Below, piece after piece: positions 24,622 through 31,619 of a stretch of 31,619 nt of DNA (the stretch's first letter is position 1; each line of letters begins with the position of its first letter). The stretch comes from CAYFFO01 sp964342485. GTDB taxonomy: Bacteria > Chloroflexota > Dehalococcoidia > Lucifugimonadales > CAJWER01. The notes beneath the pieces are model-generated. The model was given only the letters and a program-made list of their open reading frames with translations, was not told where the DNA came from and made no database searches. The translations under genes were made by a program, and so were the position numbers. The stretch covers positions 1 through 31,619 of the forward strand of contig CAYFFO010000025.1 of assembly GCA_964342485.1 (NCBI GenBank), given 5' to 3'.

Positions 24622-25194
24622 TTATCTCCCAGATTGATGAATTTCCAATTTTGAATCCCAAACACTCCCATCAATCAACACGCGTCGAACCCTTCCGCGT
24701 CTAAAACGATCGACCAATACTTCAGCCTGAAAAATACCTGCTAGTTCATTTTGGTTATACTTAAGTTCTGTCTCCGGACCTATGCCTCTAGGAATAAAAT
24801 ATGATTCGATCCCGTATTCAACCTCAATGTAAGAATTGTCTGCTTCTTCAATAAAAGTTACACGTCCATCTATTTCAACTTCGCTATTCGGGAAACTTTT
24901 ATCAGACACACCGACTGCTACCCAAACATCATCTCGTCTTTTAAGAGCCACAACCACATCCTGTCCGCGGCGGAAAGAAGGTTTATCAAATAAATCCGAA
25001 TCTAATTTATTAATCTCATAACGTAATTCAACACTGTCTTCACTAAAATCTTCTTTGGGATCTAAAGGAACCGTCTCCAATACAACCAATGTCCCTGTAC
25101 GCATGGAGAATTCATTGAAACCAATTATCCCAATAAGAATAATCAGTTGCAGCGCTACTATCCCAAAAAATATGCGGAGCTGACTTTTATCCAA
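24622..25194 (-). CDS. GDYXXLXY-domain membrane-anchored protein
   Basis: A bitopic membrane protein of about 190 residues. A single N-terminal transmembrane helix (LRIFFGIVALQLIILIGIIG) is followed by an extracytoplasmic domain with the family signature in degenerate form (DSVELRYEINKL, normally GDYxxLxYxI) and the ESYFIPRGIG segment. The likely start is TTG at 25194, six bases after AGGGGG; GTG 25200 and TTG 25248 are alternatives but lie too close to or before that site. It overlaps the end of the DUF2157 gene by eight bases. This gene pair is a known arrangement of unknown function. Confidence 0.8.
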   Translation of the reverse strand: MDKSQLRIFFGIVALQLIILIGIIGFNEFSMRTGTLVVLETVPLDPKEDFSEDSVELRYEINKLDSDLFDKPSFRRGQDVVVALKRRDDVWVAVGVSDKSFPNSEVEIDGRVTFIEEADNSYIEVEYGIESYFIPRGIGPETELKYNQNELAGIFQAEVLVDRFRRGRVRRVLIDGSVWDSKLEIHQSGR

Positions 25195-26446
25195 TGTCAC
25201 CCCCTGAAGACCTAAGGTCTCTGGTAATCCTACGACGTATAAATTCAAGTATGAAGCCTAGGACCAATAATACCCCTCCTCCTATGATGAAAAATAAAGC
25301 TGTACCAATAGCGTCAAAAAATAGTTCAAAATACCTGAAAAGTACGAAAATCCCGAAAAATATGAGTCCAATGTTCACAAAAACTGCTTTGTTAAATTGA
25401 ACCCCTCTAACAATGTTTCCTACCACTAGCATAAGGAAAATGACATTGAAAGCTAATACATTTGTCAGAGAATAAGAACCTGGTTTCGTATAAACCGTCC
25501 AAAAAGCAGCTAATATTACGACAAGAATCACAATCAATTCGTAAATAAAATATGGGCTTATACGACCTCCATTTTTTTTAAAAACAGCGCTCGCCATTCC
25601 AGCGGTTAATGTTAAGACAGTTACAATAGATAATAGAACAATGAATCCAATACCAATGAGATGATTTTCATTTCCATTTACATCTGAGACTAACTCGCTA
25701 ATTCCCAGCATTAGTGATGAAATAAGTACCACCAAAGACCCAACTACACTGAATGGGAGCTCATATATAGATATTACTTTAAACTTGGAATGTAGAATAC
25801 CGAAGGTGTAAAACATTACACCCACCATCAAATAAAGGGCCAAATATAGGTTAGGCCCATCATAATCTAGGATTAAAGATGATGCTTTCCATCCTATAGT
25901 CCACAAAGCTATTATCAGCGAAAGGGAAAGTATGGCACGGGAACCGGTTAAATATGCGACAGGCAAAATACCCACTAACCATAAAACAAGCAAATTCGGA
26001 TGGGGTAGTGGATCGAATGGTTTAAAGTCATAAGTCTGAGCAACAAGTAGTATACCTGCCCCATAGCAAATTGCTGCTAAGAAAAATAAAGCTCCTCCAA
26101 TCCTCGGATAACCAAGTACATATTTAAACTGATATGCAAACAGGTTTGTTACTACAATAAGCCCAGTAATCATTAACATCTTTACTGGTACAGGTATATC
26201 TTGCCAGTTCGATCCAACTAGTATTATTATTCCCAACCCTATCAACACAACACCCATAGTTGCTAGAATTGTGATGAATCGACCATACGATGAAGATGCT
26301 ACAGGCTTGATATCCTCATATCTAAGAATATCTCTACTCTGTTTTTCGGAAATAATACCCTGTTTCTTCCAGTCCTCGATCCGCTTAAACAAAAGATCGG
26401 ATCCTTTATCTGATTTATCAATATCCTGTTGTTTATTAGTTTCCAT
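25187..26446 (-). CDS. DUF2157 polytopic membrane protein
   Basis: A 419-residue integral membrane protein. The soluble N-terminal part includes the family motif WKKQGIISEKQSRDIL (about 27-42), a helix-turn-helix-like segment typical of DUF2157. About twelve to thirteen hydrophobic segments follow from residue 57, and the short C-terminal tail is very basic (IRRRITRDLR). It is translationally coupled to the GDYXXLXY gene downstream. The function of DUF2157 is unknown; the pair probably forms a membrane complex. ATG start with AGGT upstream. Confidence 0.82.
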   Translation of the reverse strand: METNKQQDIDKSDKGSDLLFKRIEDWKKQGIISEKQSRDILRYEDIKPVASSSYGRFITILATMGVVLIGLGIIILVGSNWQDIPVPVKMLMITGLIVVTNLFAYQFKYVLGYPRIGGALFFLAAICYGAGILLVAQTYDFKPFDPLPHPNLLVLWLVGILPVAYLTGSRAILSLSLIIALWTIGWKASSLILDYDGPNLYLALYLMVGVMFYTFGILHSKFKVISIYELPFSVVGSLVVLISSLMLGISELVSDVNGNENHLIGIGFIVLLSIVTVLTLTAGMASAVFKKNGGRISPYFIYELIVILVVILAAFWTVYTKPGSYSLTNVLAFNVIFLMLVVGNIVRGVQFNKAVFVNIGLIFFGIFVLFRYFELFFDAIGTALFFIIGGGVLLVLGFILEFIRRRITRDLRSSGGDIG

Positions 26447-26676
26447 GGATTACCTATTATTTCAAATCAGTTTGCTCTGAATAAAAATTCCATAGCGGCC
26501 GATAAAAGTAAACTTGATATCCTTTATCATACATTTTACTGCCAAGTGAACTACGATTTGTAAAGACATCCTACAAAAAATCATTCCTAATAAAATTAGA
26601 GTTATAATTTTAACTTAATCTTAGATATCTAGATAAACCATGTACAAAATTCGTTTATGGTGAGGAATAAACAACA
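26447..26676. other. Divergent intergenic region, no clear element
   Basis: 230 bases between the DUF2157 gene (minus) and the hydrolase (plus). A TATAAT (26603-26608) on the plus strand lacks a good -35 at the right distance. GAGGAA lies nine bases before the hydrolase ATG. No coding frame or convincing operator was seen. Confidence 0.4.
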
Positions 26677-27708
26677 ATGGAAATTATTCGTAATCTTTCT
26701 ATGGGAGAATATTTCATAAAGAAATACCGTAACAATAAAAGACCATATTCATTCAATGCCAAAAGCCCAGAAGAATTTTATAAGTGGAAAAAAGAGTTCA
26801 ATGATAGGTTAATTGAATGTCTATCCCCGTTTCCTTCATCTGTAGACCCCCAACCAATACTTTTAGAACGTATTGACGAAGGAAAATATTGGCGAGAAAA
26901 AATAATCTTTAATTCTGAACTCTACATGTCTGTAGTAGCTCATGTTTTGGTACCAAAAGACATACCTGCAGGAGAGAAAAGACCTGGAATCTTGGCAGCT
27001 CATGGGCACGGTAACGGTAAGGACGATTTATGCGATATAAACCACGGAGAGTATCAAAAATCAGACACTATCAGTAAATTGAATTACGACTATGCGAAAC
27101 AGTTCGTACTGAAAGGCTATGTAGTCATAGTACCTGACTGGAGGGGGTTTGGAGAAAGGGGCAAAGGAGGCGGGCCAGGCAAAGACTTATGTGACATGCT
27201 GGAAAACAAGGCGCTTCTGTTTGGAGAAAACATTCTTACATTAAATCTGTGGGATGCTCAATGCAGTATAAGTTACCTACAGTCTCGGCCTGAAGTCGAC
27301 CCTGACAGGATAGGATGTGTTGGTTTATCCTATGGCGGTACGATGACGCTTTTCACTACAATTTTGGACAGCAGGATAAAATGCGCAGTTGTCAGTGGAT
27401 ATTTGAATAAATTCGGATCTTTCGCAATATCGAACGGCCATTTTTGTGGAGCTCAGCTCCCAATTGGGATATTACAACATGGAGAACTCGATGACATCGC
27501 GTGCCTTATTGCGCCAAGACCCTTGTTAATCGAATCAGCAACAAACGACCGGGTATTTTTGATCGAGGCAAGCAGAGAAGCATCGAAGAAAGTTAAATCG
27601 GCCTATAAGGTAATACACTCCGAAAAATATTTTGACACAGACGAATTTAATGGGAGTCATGAATGGAGTGGCACGAAAGCTTTCAACTGGATGGACCAAT
27701 GGCTTTAA
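26677..27708 (+). CDS. Alpha/beta hydrolase, dienelactone hydrolase/acetyl-esterase-like
   Basis: A 343-residue alpha/beta-hydrolase. The nucleophile elbow GLSYGG carries Ser218, the acid is probably Asp291 (ATNDRVF) and the base His328 (NGSHEWSG). The oxyanion region is AAHGHGNGKDD near residues 108-118, and PDWRGFGERGKGG is the usual DWRGxGxS-type strand. The size and N-terminal extension (about 100 residues before the core) match the Abhydrolase_7/acetyl-xylan-esterase-like group often seen in marine heterotrophs. No signal peptide, so it is cytoplasmic. Its 3' end overlaps the convergent aldo/keto reductase by 26 bases. Confidence 0.82.
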   Translation: MEIIRNLSMGEYFIKKYRNNKRPYSFNAKSPEEFYKWKKEFNDRLIECLSPFPSSVDPQPILLERIDEGKYWREKIIFNSELYMSVVAHVLVPKDIPAGEKRPGILAAHGHGNGKDDLCDINHGEYQKSDTISKLNYDYAKQFVLKGYVVIVPDWRGFGERGKGGGPGKDLCDMLENKALLFGENILTLNLWDAQCSISYLQSRPEVDPDRIGCVGLSYGGTMTLFTTILDSRIKCAVVSGYLNKFGSFAISNGHFCGAQLPIGILQHGELDDIACLIAPRPLLIESATNDRVFLIEASREASKKVKSAYKVIHSEKYFDTDEFNGSHEWSGTKAFNWMDQWL

Positions 27709-28558
27709 TCAGTCGGGCTTTAGCCTCAATATAGATGTCCTCAGGTAGAGGGCCTCGTTGAACCATTTGAATGTTATCCATAAGGTGCTCTGAATTCTTG
27801 GTACCAACAATAATGGTATCTATGTCAGGGTGAGTCATAGTGTATCTAAGAAGAAATCCAGTTCGACTTTCACCATTATCCATTAAGTCATCCAATTGGG
27901 CTGATTCAAACTGTTCCCATTTATCAGGCCTTCCTCTACTGTTAGGACCAGGCTCTCCCTGTTGAACACCCCCACGTATTACAGTGCCTGCACCAGATTC
28001 AGATGCATCAGAAATAATCTTCTCATGATCACGATCTAACCCGGAGTATGGTATCTGATACTCGTCAAAATCACCTCGTTTTATAAAAGTCTCTATACTA
28101 GGACTAATTGACGATGATCCTATCCACTTCACTTTACCCTGTTGACGCATCTCCTCGAGTAAATCTATAAGTCCTCCCTGGTCAACATCGTCAACAGTGG
28201 CATTATGTAATTGCATTAAATCAATATAGTCAGTGTTCAACCGTTTCAAACTTTCATGCAATCCACGAAATAAGTTCTCCCGAGTCCATATATGGTCCCC
28301 TCCAGCAGAAGGGCATCCACATTTTGTTGCTAGAAAGTATTCAGATCTTCTGTGTGAAATAAATTTGCCTATCATTTCTTCACTGTTTCCATAATCATTA
28401 GAAGTATCAATAAAGTTAACCCCGTGGTCTACAACCTCATTCAAAATTGTTTCAGAAATTTGATTCGAAGTATCTCTAAGCGCCATTGCTCCATAGCCTA
28501 GTCGGGTGACTTCCATACCAGATCGTCCAAGAACTGCTTTGACTAAATTATTTCCCAT
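27683..28558 (-). CDS. Aldo/keto reductase
   Basis: A NAD(P)H-dependent (beta/alpha)8-barrel oxidoreductase of 291 residues. The tetrad is complete: Asp51 and Tyr56 in FIDTSNDYG, Lys79 in LATKCG, His118 in LMQLHN. The start is ATG 28556-28558 with AGGAG seven bases upstream; a TTG three bases earlier is unlikely. The coding 3' end overlaps the convergent hydrolase gene (27683-27708). Members of this branch reduce sugar, aldehyde or lactone carbonyls; the substrate is not readable. It ends with TGA. Confidence 0.9.
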   Translation of the reverse strand: MGNNLVKAVLGRSGMEVTRLGYGAMALRDTSNQISETILNEVVDHGVNFIDTSNDYGNSEEMIGKFISHRRSEYFLATKCGCPSAGGDHIWTRENLFRGLHESLKRLNTDYIDLMQLHNATVDDVDQGGLIDLLEEMRQQGKVKWIGSSSISPSIETFIKRGDFDEYQIPYSGLDRDHEKIISDASESGAGTVIRGGVQQGEPGPNSRGRPDKWEQFESAQLDDLMDNGESRTGFLLRYTMTHPDIDTIIVGTKNSEHLMDNIQMVQRGPLPEDIYIEAKARLIKAIGPSS

Positions 28559-28632
28559 CAATTTCTCCTTTTACTATTTCAAAAAAATGCCGATACCCAT
28601 CTCATTAGGAACCTAACATTTGGGGAAATAAG

Positions 28633-28719
28633 TGGTGCCCAGGAAGGGACTCGAACCCCCACTCTCTATTGGAGAAGCGGATTTTAAGTCCGCCGCGTCT
28701 ACCATTCCGCCACCTGGGC
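28633..28719 (-). tRNA. tRNA-Leu(UAA)
   Basis: On the minus strand a full class II tRNA folds: acceptor GCCCAGG/CCUGGGC (28713-28719 with 28637-28643), anticodon stem GCGGA/UCCGC with loop CUUAAAA (28682-28688) and anticodon UAA, a long variable arm, and a T arm with GGUUCGAGUCC. The discriminator A (28636) and an encoded CCA (28633-28635) follow. The body is 84 bases, right for leucine. Confidence 0.96.
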
Positions 28720-28747
28720 TCAACAAATCAAATAAATTAATCAGTTA

Positions 28748-28777
28748 GATATAGAAGATATTGATACTCTAATCCAA
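28748..28777 (-). promoter_or_regulatory. Possible promoter of tRNA-Leu
   Basis: On the minus strand TTGGAT (28772-28777) and TATATC (28748-28753) are 18 bp apart. Initiation near 28741 would give about 20 bases of leader before the mature tRNA 5' end. Confidence 0.3.
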
Positions 28778-28784
28778 CCCAATA

Positions 28785-28801
28785 ATTGTTAAGATAACAA
28801 T
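28785..28801. repeat. AT-rich hairpin downstream of the YbjQ-like gene
   Basis: ATTGTTA (28785-28791) pairs exactly with TAACAAT (28795-28801) across a 3-base loop. It lies 26 bases after the YbjQ-like stop on the minus strand, but no U tract follows, so termination is only a possibility. Confidence 0.3.
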
Positions 28802-28827
28802 ATCATAAACACAGGACAATTCCGAGG

Positions 28828-29262
28828 TCAATTTTCATCAATTTCAGCATCATCAATTACTACTGCTGTACCATATGCCAATATCTCCGCTGATCCTTGT
28901 GAAACCATGGATGTCATGAATCGCATGCCAATTATGGCATTTGCGCCTTTTTGTACTGCTACATCTTTCATACGCTGTAAGGCTTCTTCACGCGACTGTG
29001 CCAAAAGAGTCGTATATTCTGAAACCTCTCCCCCAACCACGTTTTTTAACAAAGCAGAGAGATCCCTGCCTATATTGCGAGCCCTNNNNNNNNNNNNNNN
29101 NNNNNNNNNNNNNNNNNNNNNNNNNNNNNNNNNNNNNNNNNNNNNNNNNNNNNNNNNNNNNNNNNNNNNNNNNNNNNNNNNNNNNGAGTACATACCATAC
29201 CCCAAAAGTGTTAAGAATCCGACTAAAATAAGCACTATCCCAATTCTTGCCATGTTCCTCAT
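28828..29262 (-). CDS. YbjQ/UPF0145-like domain protein with N-terminal membrane helix (interrupted by gap)
   Basis: The part left of the gap (28828-29085) is the C-terminal two-thirds of a YbjQ-type domain: RARNIGRDLSALLKNVVGGE, then EEALQRMKDVAVQKGANAIIGMRF and EILAYGTAVVI. The family forms pentamers of unknown function. The part right of the gap (29186-29262) encodes MRNMARIGIVLILVGFLTLLGYGMY, a membrane helix. In usual YbjQ about 30 residues precede RARNIGRD, so the gap probably hides those plus a linker. Same strand and good spacing suggest one membrane-anchored protein, but frame continuity across 100 N is accidental and two genes are possible. TGA stop. Confidence 0.65.
   Translation of the reverse strand: MRNMARIGIVLILVGFLTLLGYGMYXXXXXXXXXXXXXXXXXXXXXXXXXXXXXXXXXXRARNIGRDLSALLKNVVGGEVSEYTTLLAQSREEALQRMKDVAVQKGANAIIGMRFMTSMVSQGSAEILAYGTAVVIDDAEIDEN
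29086..29185. other. Assembly gap (100 N)
   Basis: A second run of exactly 100 N inside the YbjQ-like reading frame. The real distance is unknown, and scaffold order rests on read pairs that cannot be checked here. Confidence 0.98.
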
Positions 29263-29308
29263 AATAAAGGTACCCGAATAATCGATGACTAATTAGATTA
29301 TACAACTA

Positions 29309-29349
29309 ACCCAGGTTACTACCTAAGAGCAAATGAATTGACCCAGGTT
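29309..29349. promoter_or_regulatory. Tandem ACCCAGGTT repeats, candidate operator
   Basis: ACCCAGGTT occurs at 29309-29317 and 29341-29349, 32 bp apart start to start (about three helical turns). Each copy is a near-palindrome, AACC/GACC-CA-GGTT. The second copy overlaps the -35 of the plus-strand promoter, so a bound regulator could block it, and the first could act cooperatively or on the divergent gene. Confidence 0.4.
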
Positions 29350-29366
29350 TATTTGACTCATATAAT
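29338..29366 (+). promoter_or_regulatory. Promoter of the small hypothetical gene at 29420
   Basis: TTGACC (29338-29343) and TATAAT (29361-29366) are 17 bp apart; eleven of twelve hexamer bases match consensus. Initiation near 29373 gives a leader of about 47 bases. Confidence 0.65.
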
Positions 29367-29419
29367 CCGATAGCTAATATTGAAACTTGTTACATATATA
29401 AATTTACAGGAAACATGGA

Positions 29420-30007
29420 ATGGATAAAAATCAAAATATACTATGGGCAGGCGAGCACTGGATCGCATATTTAAACTCCGAGTATGAAAATAACAACAGT
29501 TCGTCTGTCGGGATCTATCACACGAGATATAGTCCTGCTGGTGAAGGAAACGTAGCACTAATAGATATACCCGGAAAAGATGGGATAACAGCCGCGATAA
29601 CAGATAACCGGGGTGTATACGATTTCAACATGTCTCATGTCCGTGCAGCTCCTCCCGATGACCCCTTCAATAATATTGATTTCCAAGTTATTGAAGGAAC
29701 TTTTACTAGAATAGGTGACGTGAGAACAAATCCCGGTTGGAAAATTAACTTCGGAGATAGTTCCGTGGTTGCAACCTGGGATTCACTAGTAAAACCTTTT
29801 GTTATGAATGGACGTGAGCCAAATACTAGAGGGATAGCAGTCGCTTTTTCAGTGTTGATATTTGCTGACGATGGTTCAATCACTTTTAATGGTAAAAAAT
29901 CATCTGGTAAACCCTACACTCGAGAAGGATGGAGAAGAATTACAGGACCTGAAGGCCCAGCTAGTTCATTCTGTTTTGCCTTGTCTGAAACATATACAGT
30001 AGAGTAA
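29420..30007 (+). CDS. Hypothetical protein, probable beta-rich fold
   Basis: A 195-residue protein that I do not recognise. It has no signal peptide or membrane helix. Features: ILWAGEHWIAYLNSEY at the start, HTRYSPAGEGNVALIDIPG, a central GWKINFGDSSVVATWDSL, and GIAVAFSVLIFADDGSITFNG. Short alternating strands and many aromatic and Gly residues suggest a beta-barrel or lipocalin-like fold; this is inference. AGGA lies about eight bases before the ATG. A strong promoter (29338-29366) implies substantial expression when not repressed. The SDR gene follows 66 bases downstream and may be co-transcribed. Confidence 0.65.
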   Translation: MDKNQNILWAGEHWIAYLNSEYENNNSSSVGIYHTRYSPAGEGNVALIDIPGKDGITAAITDNRGVYDFNMSHVRAAPPDDPFNNIDFQVIEGTFTRIGDVRTNPGWKINFGDSSVVATWDSLVKPFVMNGREPNTRGIAVAFSVLIFADDGSITFNGKKSSGKPYTREGWRRITGPEGPASSFCFALSETYTVE

Positions 30008-30073
30008 CCTTTTATAGCAATTTGGTTGCTTTTGTAGAGAAAAGTCTTAGTAAGTAGAAAGGGGATATCCCAT

Positions 30074-30874
30074 ATGGAATTAACTGACAAAGTGGCAATT
30101 GTTACTGGCTCTGGCAGGGGCATAGGCAAAGGTATAGCAAAAATACTGGCAAAAGATGGAGCGAAAATAATAGTAGCTGATATGAATTTAGATGATGCAC
30201 TTAAAGTGGCATCAGAAATTGACGATTTAGGATCTTCAGGAACACCTTTAAGAGTTGATGTAACAGTACAAGAAGCTGTTGATAGTATGGTCGATTCGGT
30301 TATATCTAAATTTGGACAAATAGATATCCTCGTAAACAATGCAGGTATTATTGCGGCTCCTGGCTGGGAAGACCGAGATGACCACAGTGACGAAGACTGG
30401 AACTTAATCTACGAAATCAATGTTAAAGGTATCGCGCGAGTAACCGAAGCAATTTTGCCACACATGCAATCACGTAAATATGGGAAAATTGTCAATATCG
30501 CATCTATAGCTGGAAGAATTGGATCTATAACCAGTGGACCTTATTCTGTGTCAAAAGCAGGAGTTATAAACTATACCCAGTCTACTGCTCTGGAACAAGC
30601 GATAAACAGTATTAATGTAAACGCAGTTTGCCCTGGTATGCTTTGGACCCCTTTGTGGAACAGAATAGCTATCCGAAATGGATCCGTACAGGCTCAATAC
30701 CAAGGACTATCTGCACGTCAAGTATTTGACAAATATATTGAAGAGAAAATACCACTTGGAAGAGAACAGACACCGGAAGATATTGGGAATGCAGTAGCAT
30801 TTTTAGCTTCTGACCGAGCAAAAAATATAACCGGCCAAGCACTTAATGTCAGTGGAGGTTCACACTTTAACTAA
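30074..30874 (+). CDS. Short-chain dehydrogenase/reductase (classical SDR)
   Basis: A 266-residue classical SDR. The cofactor motif TGSGRGIG is at residues 11-18, NNAGI near 89, and the catalytic Tyr157 and Lys161 in YSVSK, with the Ser in the preceding IASIAGRIGS segment. An Asp after strand 2 (VADMN) favours NAD over NADP. It ends with the common C-terminal ASDRAKNITGQALNVSGG block. AAAGGGG sits about ten bases before the ATG. The substrate is unknown; 3-oxoacyl, polyol or hydroxy-acid compounds fit this branch. Confidence 0.9.
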   Translation: MELTDKVAIVTGSGRGIGKGIAKILAKDGAKIIVADMNLDDALKVASEIDDLGSSGTPLRVDVTVQEAVDSMVDSVISKFGQIDILVNNAGIIAAPGWEDRDDHSDEDWNLIYEINVKGIARVTEAILPHMQSRKYGKIVNIASIAGRIGSITSGPYSVSKAGVINYTQSTALEQAINSINVNAVCPGMLWTPLWNRIAIRNGSVQAQYQGLSARQVFDKYIEEKIPLGREQTPEDIGNAVAFLASDRAKNITGQALNVSGGSHFN

Positions 30875-30887
30875 ATATTACAAATGT

Positions 30888-30906
30888 GACACATAAACTT
30901 TGTGTC
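30888..30906. terminator. Weak hairpin between convergent genes
   Basis: GACACA (30888-30893) pairs with TGTGTC (30901-30906) over a 7-base loop in the 52-base space between the SDR and the convergent RraA-like gene. Without a U tract it is a weak terminator candidate. Confidence 0.3.
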
Positions 30907-30926
30907 GATAGTTGGTTAAACCTAAT

Positions 30927-31619
30927 TCACTTTATCCTTTTCTCTCCAGTTTCATTTTCGTATAGTTCCCAAGTACGATCATTGAATGGATAGTACCGAC
31001 CAGGAGAACAATCTTCTAGATCAAGCTTTTGTTTCACAAATTCTTCAACTTTAATATGTTCCTGTGACCTGGAAACAACTTCTTCAGCAATACTTGCAGG
31101 AACTACTACCACTCCATCATCATCACCAAGTAAGATATCACCAGGTCTAATAAGTACTCCCCCGCATTGGATCTCATCGTTTACTCTCCATGGTAAAAAC
31201 TCTACTCCTCCTTGCTTGGCAGTTGTACTAGCAGAGTAAACAGGGAAACCGTAATTTTTCAGTGTTTGGCTGTCCCTTACACCTCCATCCGTGACTAAAC
31301 CAGCAGCCCCAAGTTGTTTCAATCTAAAAAATTTAATATCGCCTCCAACTGAAGCGTACTCCCAACCCATTGCATCTATAACTAGAACTTCTTCCGGACC
31401 ACATTTTTCGATTGCAATATACTCAGGGGATAAATCATCCTTAGGTTTATCAATTTGTAAATCGGGCCTAACCGGCACAAAGCGTAAAGTTACCGCCCTT
31501 CCAACCATAGACTGACCTAAACTCAAAGGCCTGGCACCTTCTATAAAACCCATTGGCCAGCCCATCTTATACATAGCATCTACAGCTGTTTGAGTCGGTA
31601 TTGCTTTTAAAGCAGTCAA
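30927..31619 (-). CDS. RraA-like/HMG aldolase family protein (N-terminus cut by window)
   Basis: The family includes 4-hydroxy-4-methyl-2-oxoglutarate/oxaloacetate aldolases and the RNase E regulator RraA. The core signature is visible: VGGDIKFFRLKQLGAAG followed by LVTDGGVRD, with the metal- and substrate-binding DGxxRD. PGDILLGDDDGVVVVP is the typical closing core strand, and the C-terminal tail (about 45 residues) is longer than in RraA. About 231 codons are visible and the frame is open at the window edge (a TTG codon there need not be the start), so roughly 15-30 residues are probably missing. An aldolase role in aromatic or hydroxy-acid breakdown is more likely than RNase regulation. 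TGA stop. Confidence 0.85.
   Translation of the reverse strand: MTALKAIPTQTAVDAMYKMGWPMGFIEGARPLSLGQSMVGRAVTLRFVPVRPDLQIDKPKDDLSPEYIAIEKCGPEEVLVIDAMGWEYASVGGDIKFFRLKQLGAAGLVTDGGVRDSQTLKNYGFPVYSASTTAKQGGVEFLPWRVNDEIQCGGVLIRPGDILLGDDDGVVVVPASIAEEVVSRSQEHIKVEEFVKQKLDLEDCSPGRYYPFNDRTWELYENETGEKRIK

Noticed and set aside
1..31619. CRISPR array, rRNA, IS element, prophage or toxin-antitoxin genes
   Set aside because: No regular spaced repeats, rRNA sequence, transposase or integrase motifs were seen on either strand.

Overview
The window is bacterial, AT-rich DNA (about 40% GC by eye) carrying two 100-base N runs (16921-17020 and 29086-29185), so it is a scaffold from a draft, metagenomic or single-cell assembly. 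Compact intergenic spacing, several TTG/GTG starts with good Shine-Dalgarno sequences, and a dense mix of amidohydrolases, SDR/AKR/ADH oxidoreductases, a SelA-fold lyase, an RraA-fold protein and a selenoprotein resemble free-living marine Chloroflexota (SAR202-like). This lineage guess is inference only; a ribosomal-protein tree from the left end would settle it.

Left end, 1-8126, minus strand: a merged str-S10 ribosomal operon in the order rpsL-rpsG-fusA-rpsJ-rplC-rplD-rplW-rplB-rpsS-rplV-rpsC-rplP-rpmC-rpsQ(cut), with no tuf between fusA and rpsJ. A promoter with both hexamers perfect (TTGACA, 18 bp, TATAAT) lies just upstream of rpsL, and a perfect 32-bp AT palindrome lies behind it.

8343-18106, catabolic region: two metal-dependent amidohydrolases (minus strand) diverge from a plus-strand run of threonine aldolase, thiolase, NAD-dependent epimerase, zinc-type alcohol dehydrogenase and an M24 (Xaa-Pro) peptidase. 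The peptidase and a convergent MFS transporter both run into the first gap. Peptide, D-amino-acid or amide scavenging followed by oxidation of the products is a reasonable reading.

18185-24452: a conserved protein of unknown function faces, across a divergent promoter region with a 13-bp inverted repeat, the most interesting gene of the window. This is a thioredoxin-fold/TPR protein (19624-20352) whose active-site codon 47 is an in-frame UGA, followed by a bacterial SECIS-like hairpin: a predicted selenoprotein with a U-G-C motif. Ordinary gene calling starts it 222 bases too late. Minus-strand genes follow: a beta-rich hypothetical, a stand-alone sugar-phosphate isomerase of the transaldolase/PGI fusion type, a SelA-like PLP enzyme (probably not true SelA) and an MsrB methionine sulfoxide reductase.

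24622-31619: a GDYXXLXY/DUF2157 membrane pair, an alpha/beta hydrolase overlapping tail to tail with an aldo/keto reductase, tRNA-Leu(UAA), a YbjQ-like protein broken by the second gap, a small unknown protein behind a strong promoter with tandem operator-like repeats, an SDR and an RraA-like protein cut by the window end. No CRISPR, rRNA, IS element or prophage gene was seen. The only gene-free stretch over 300 bases is 8017-8342.
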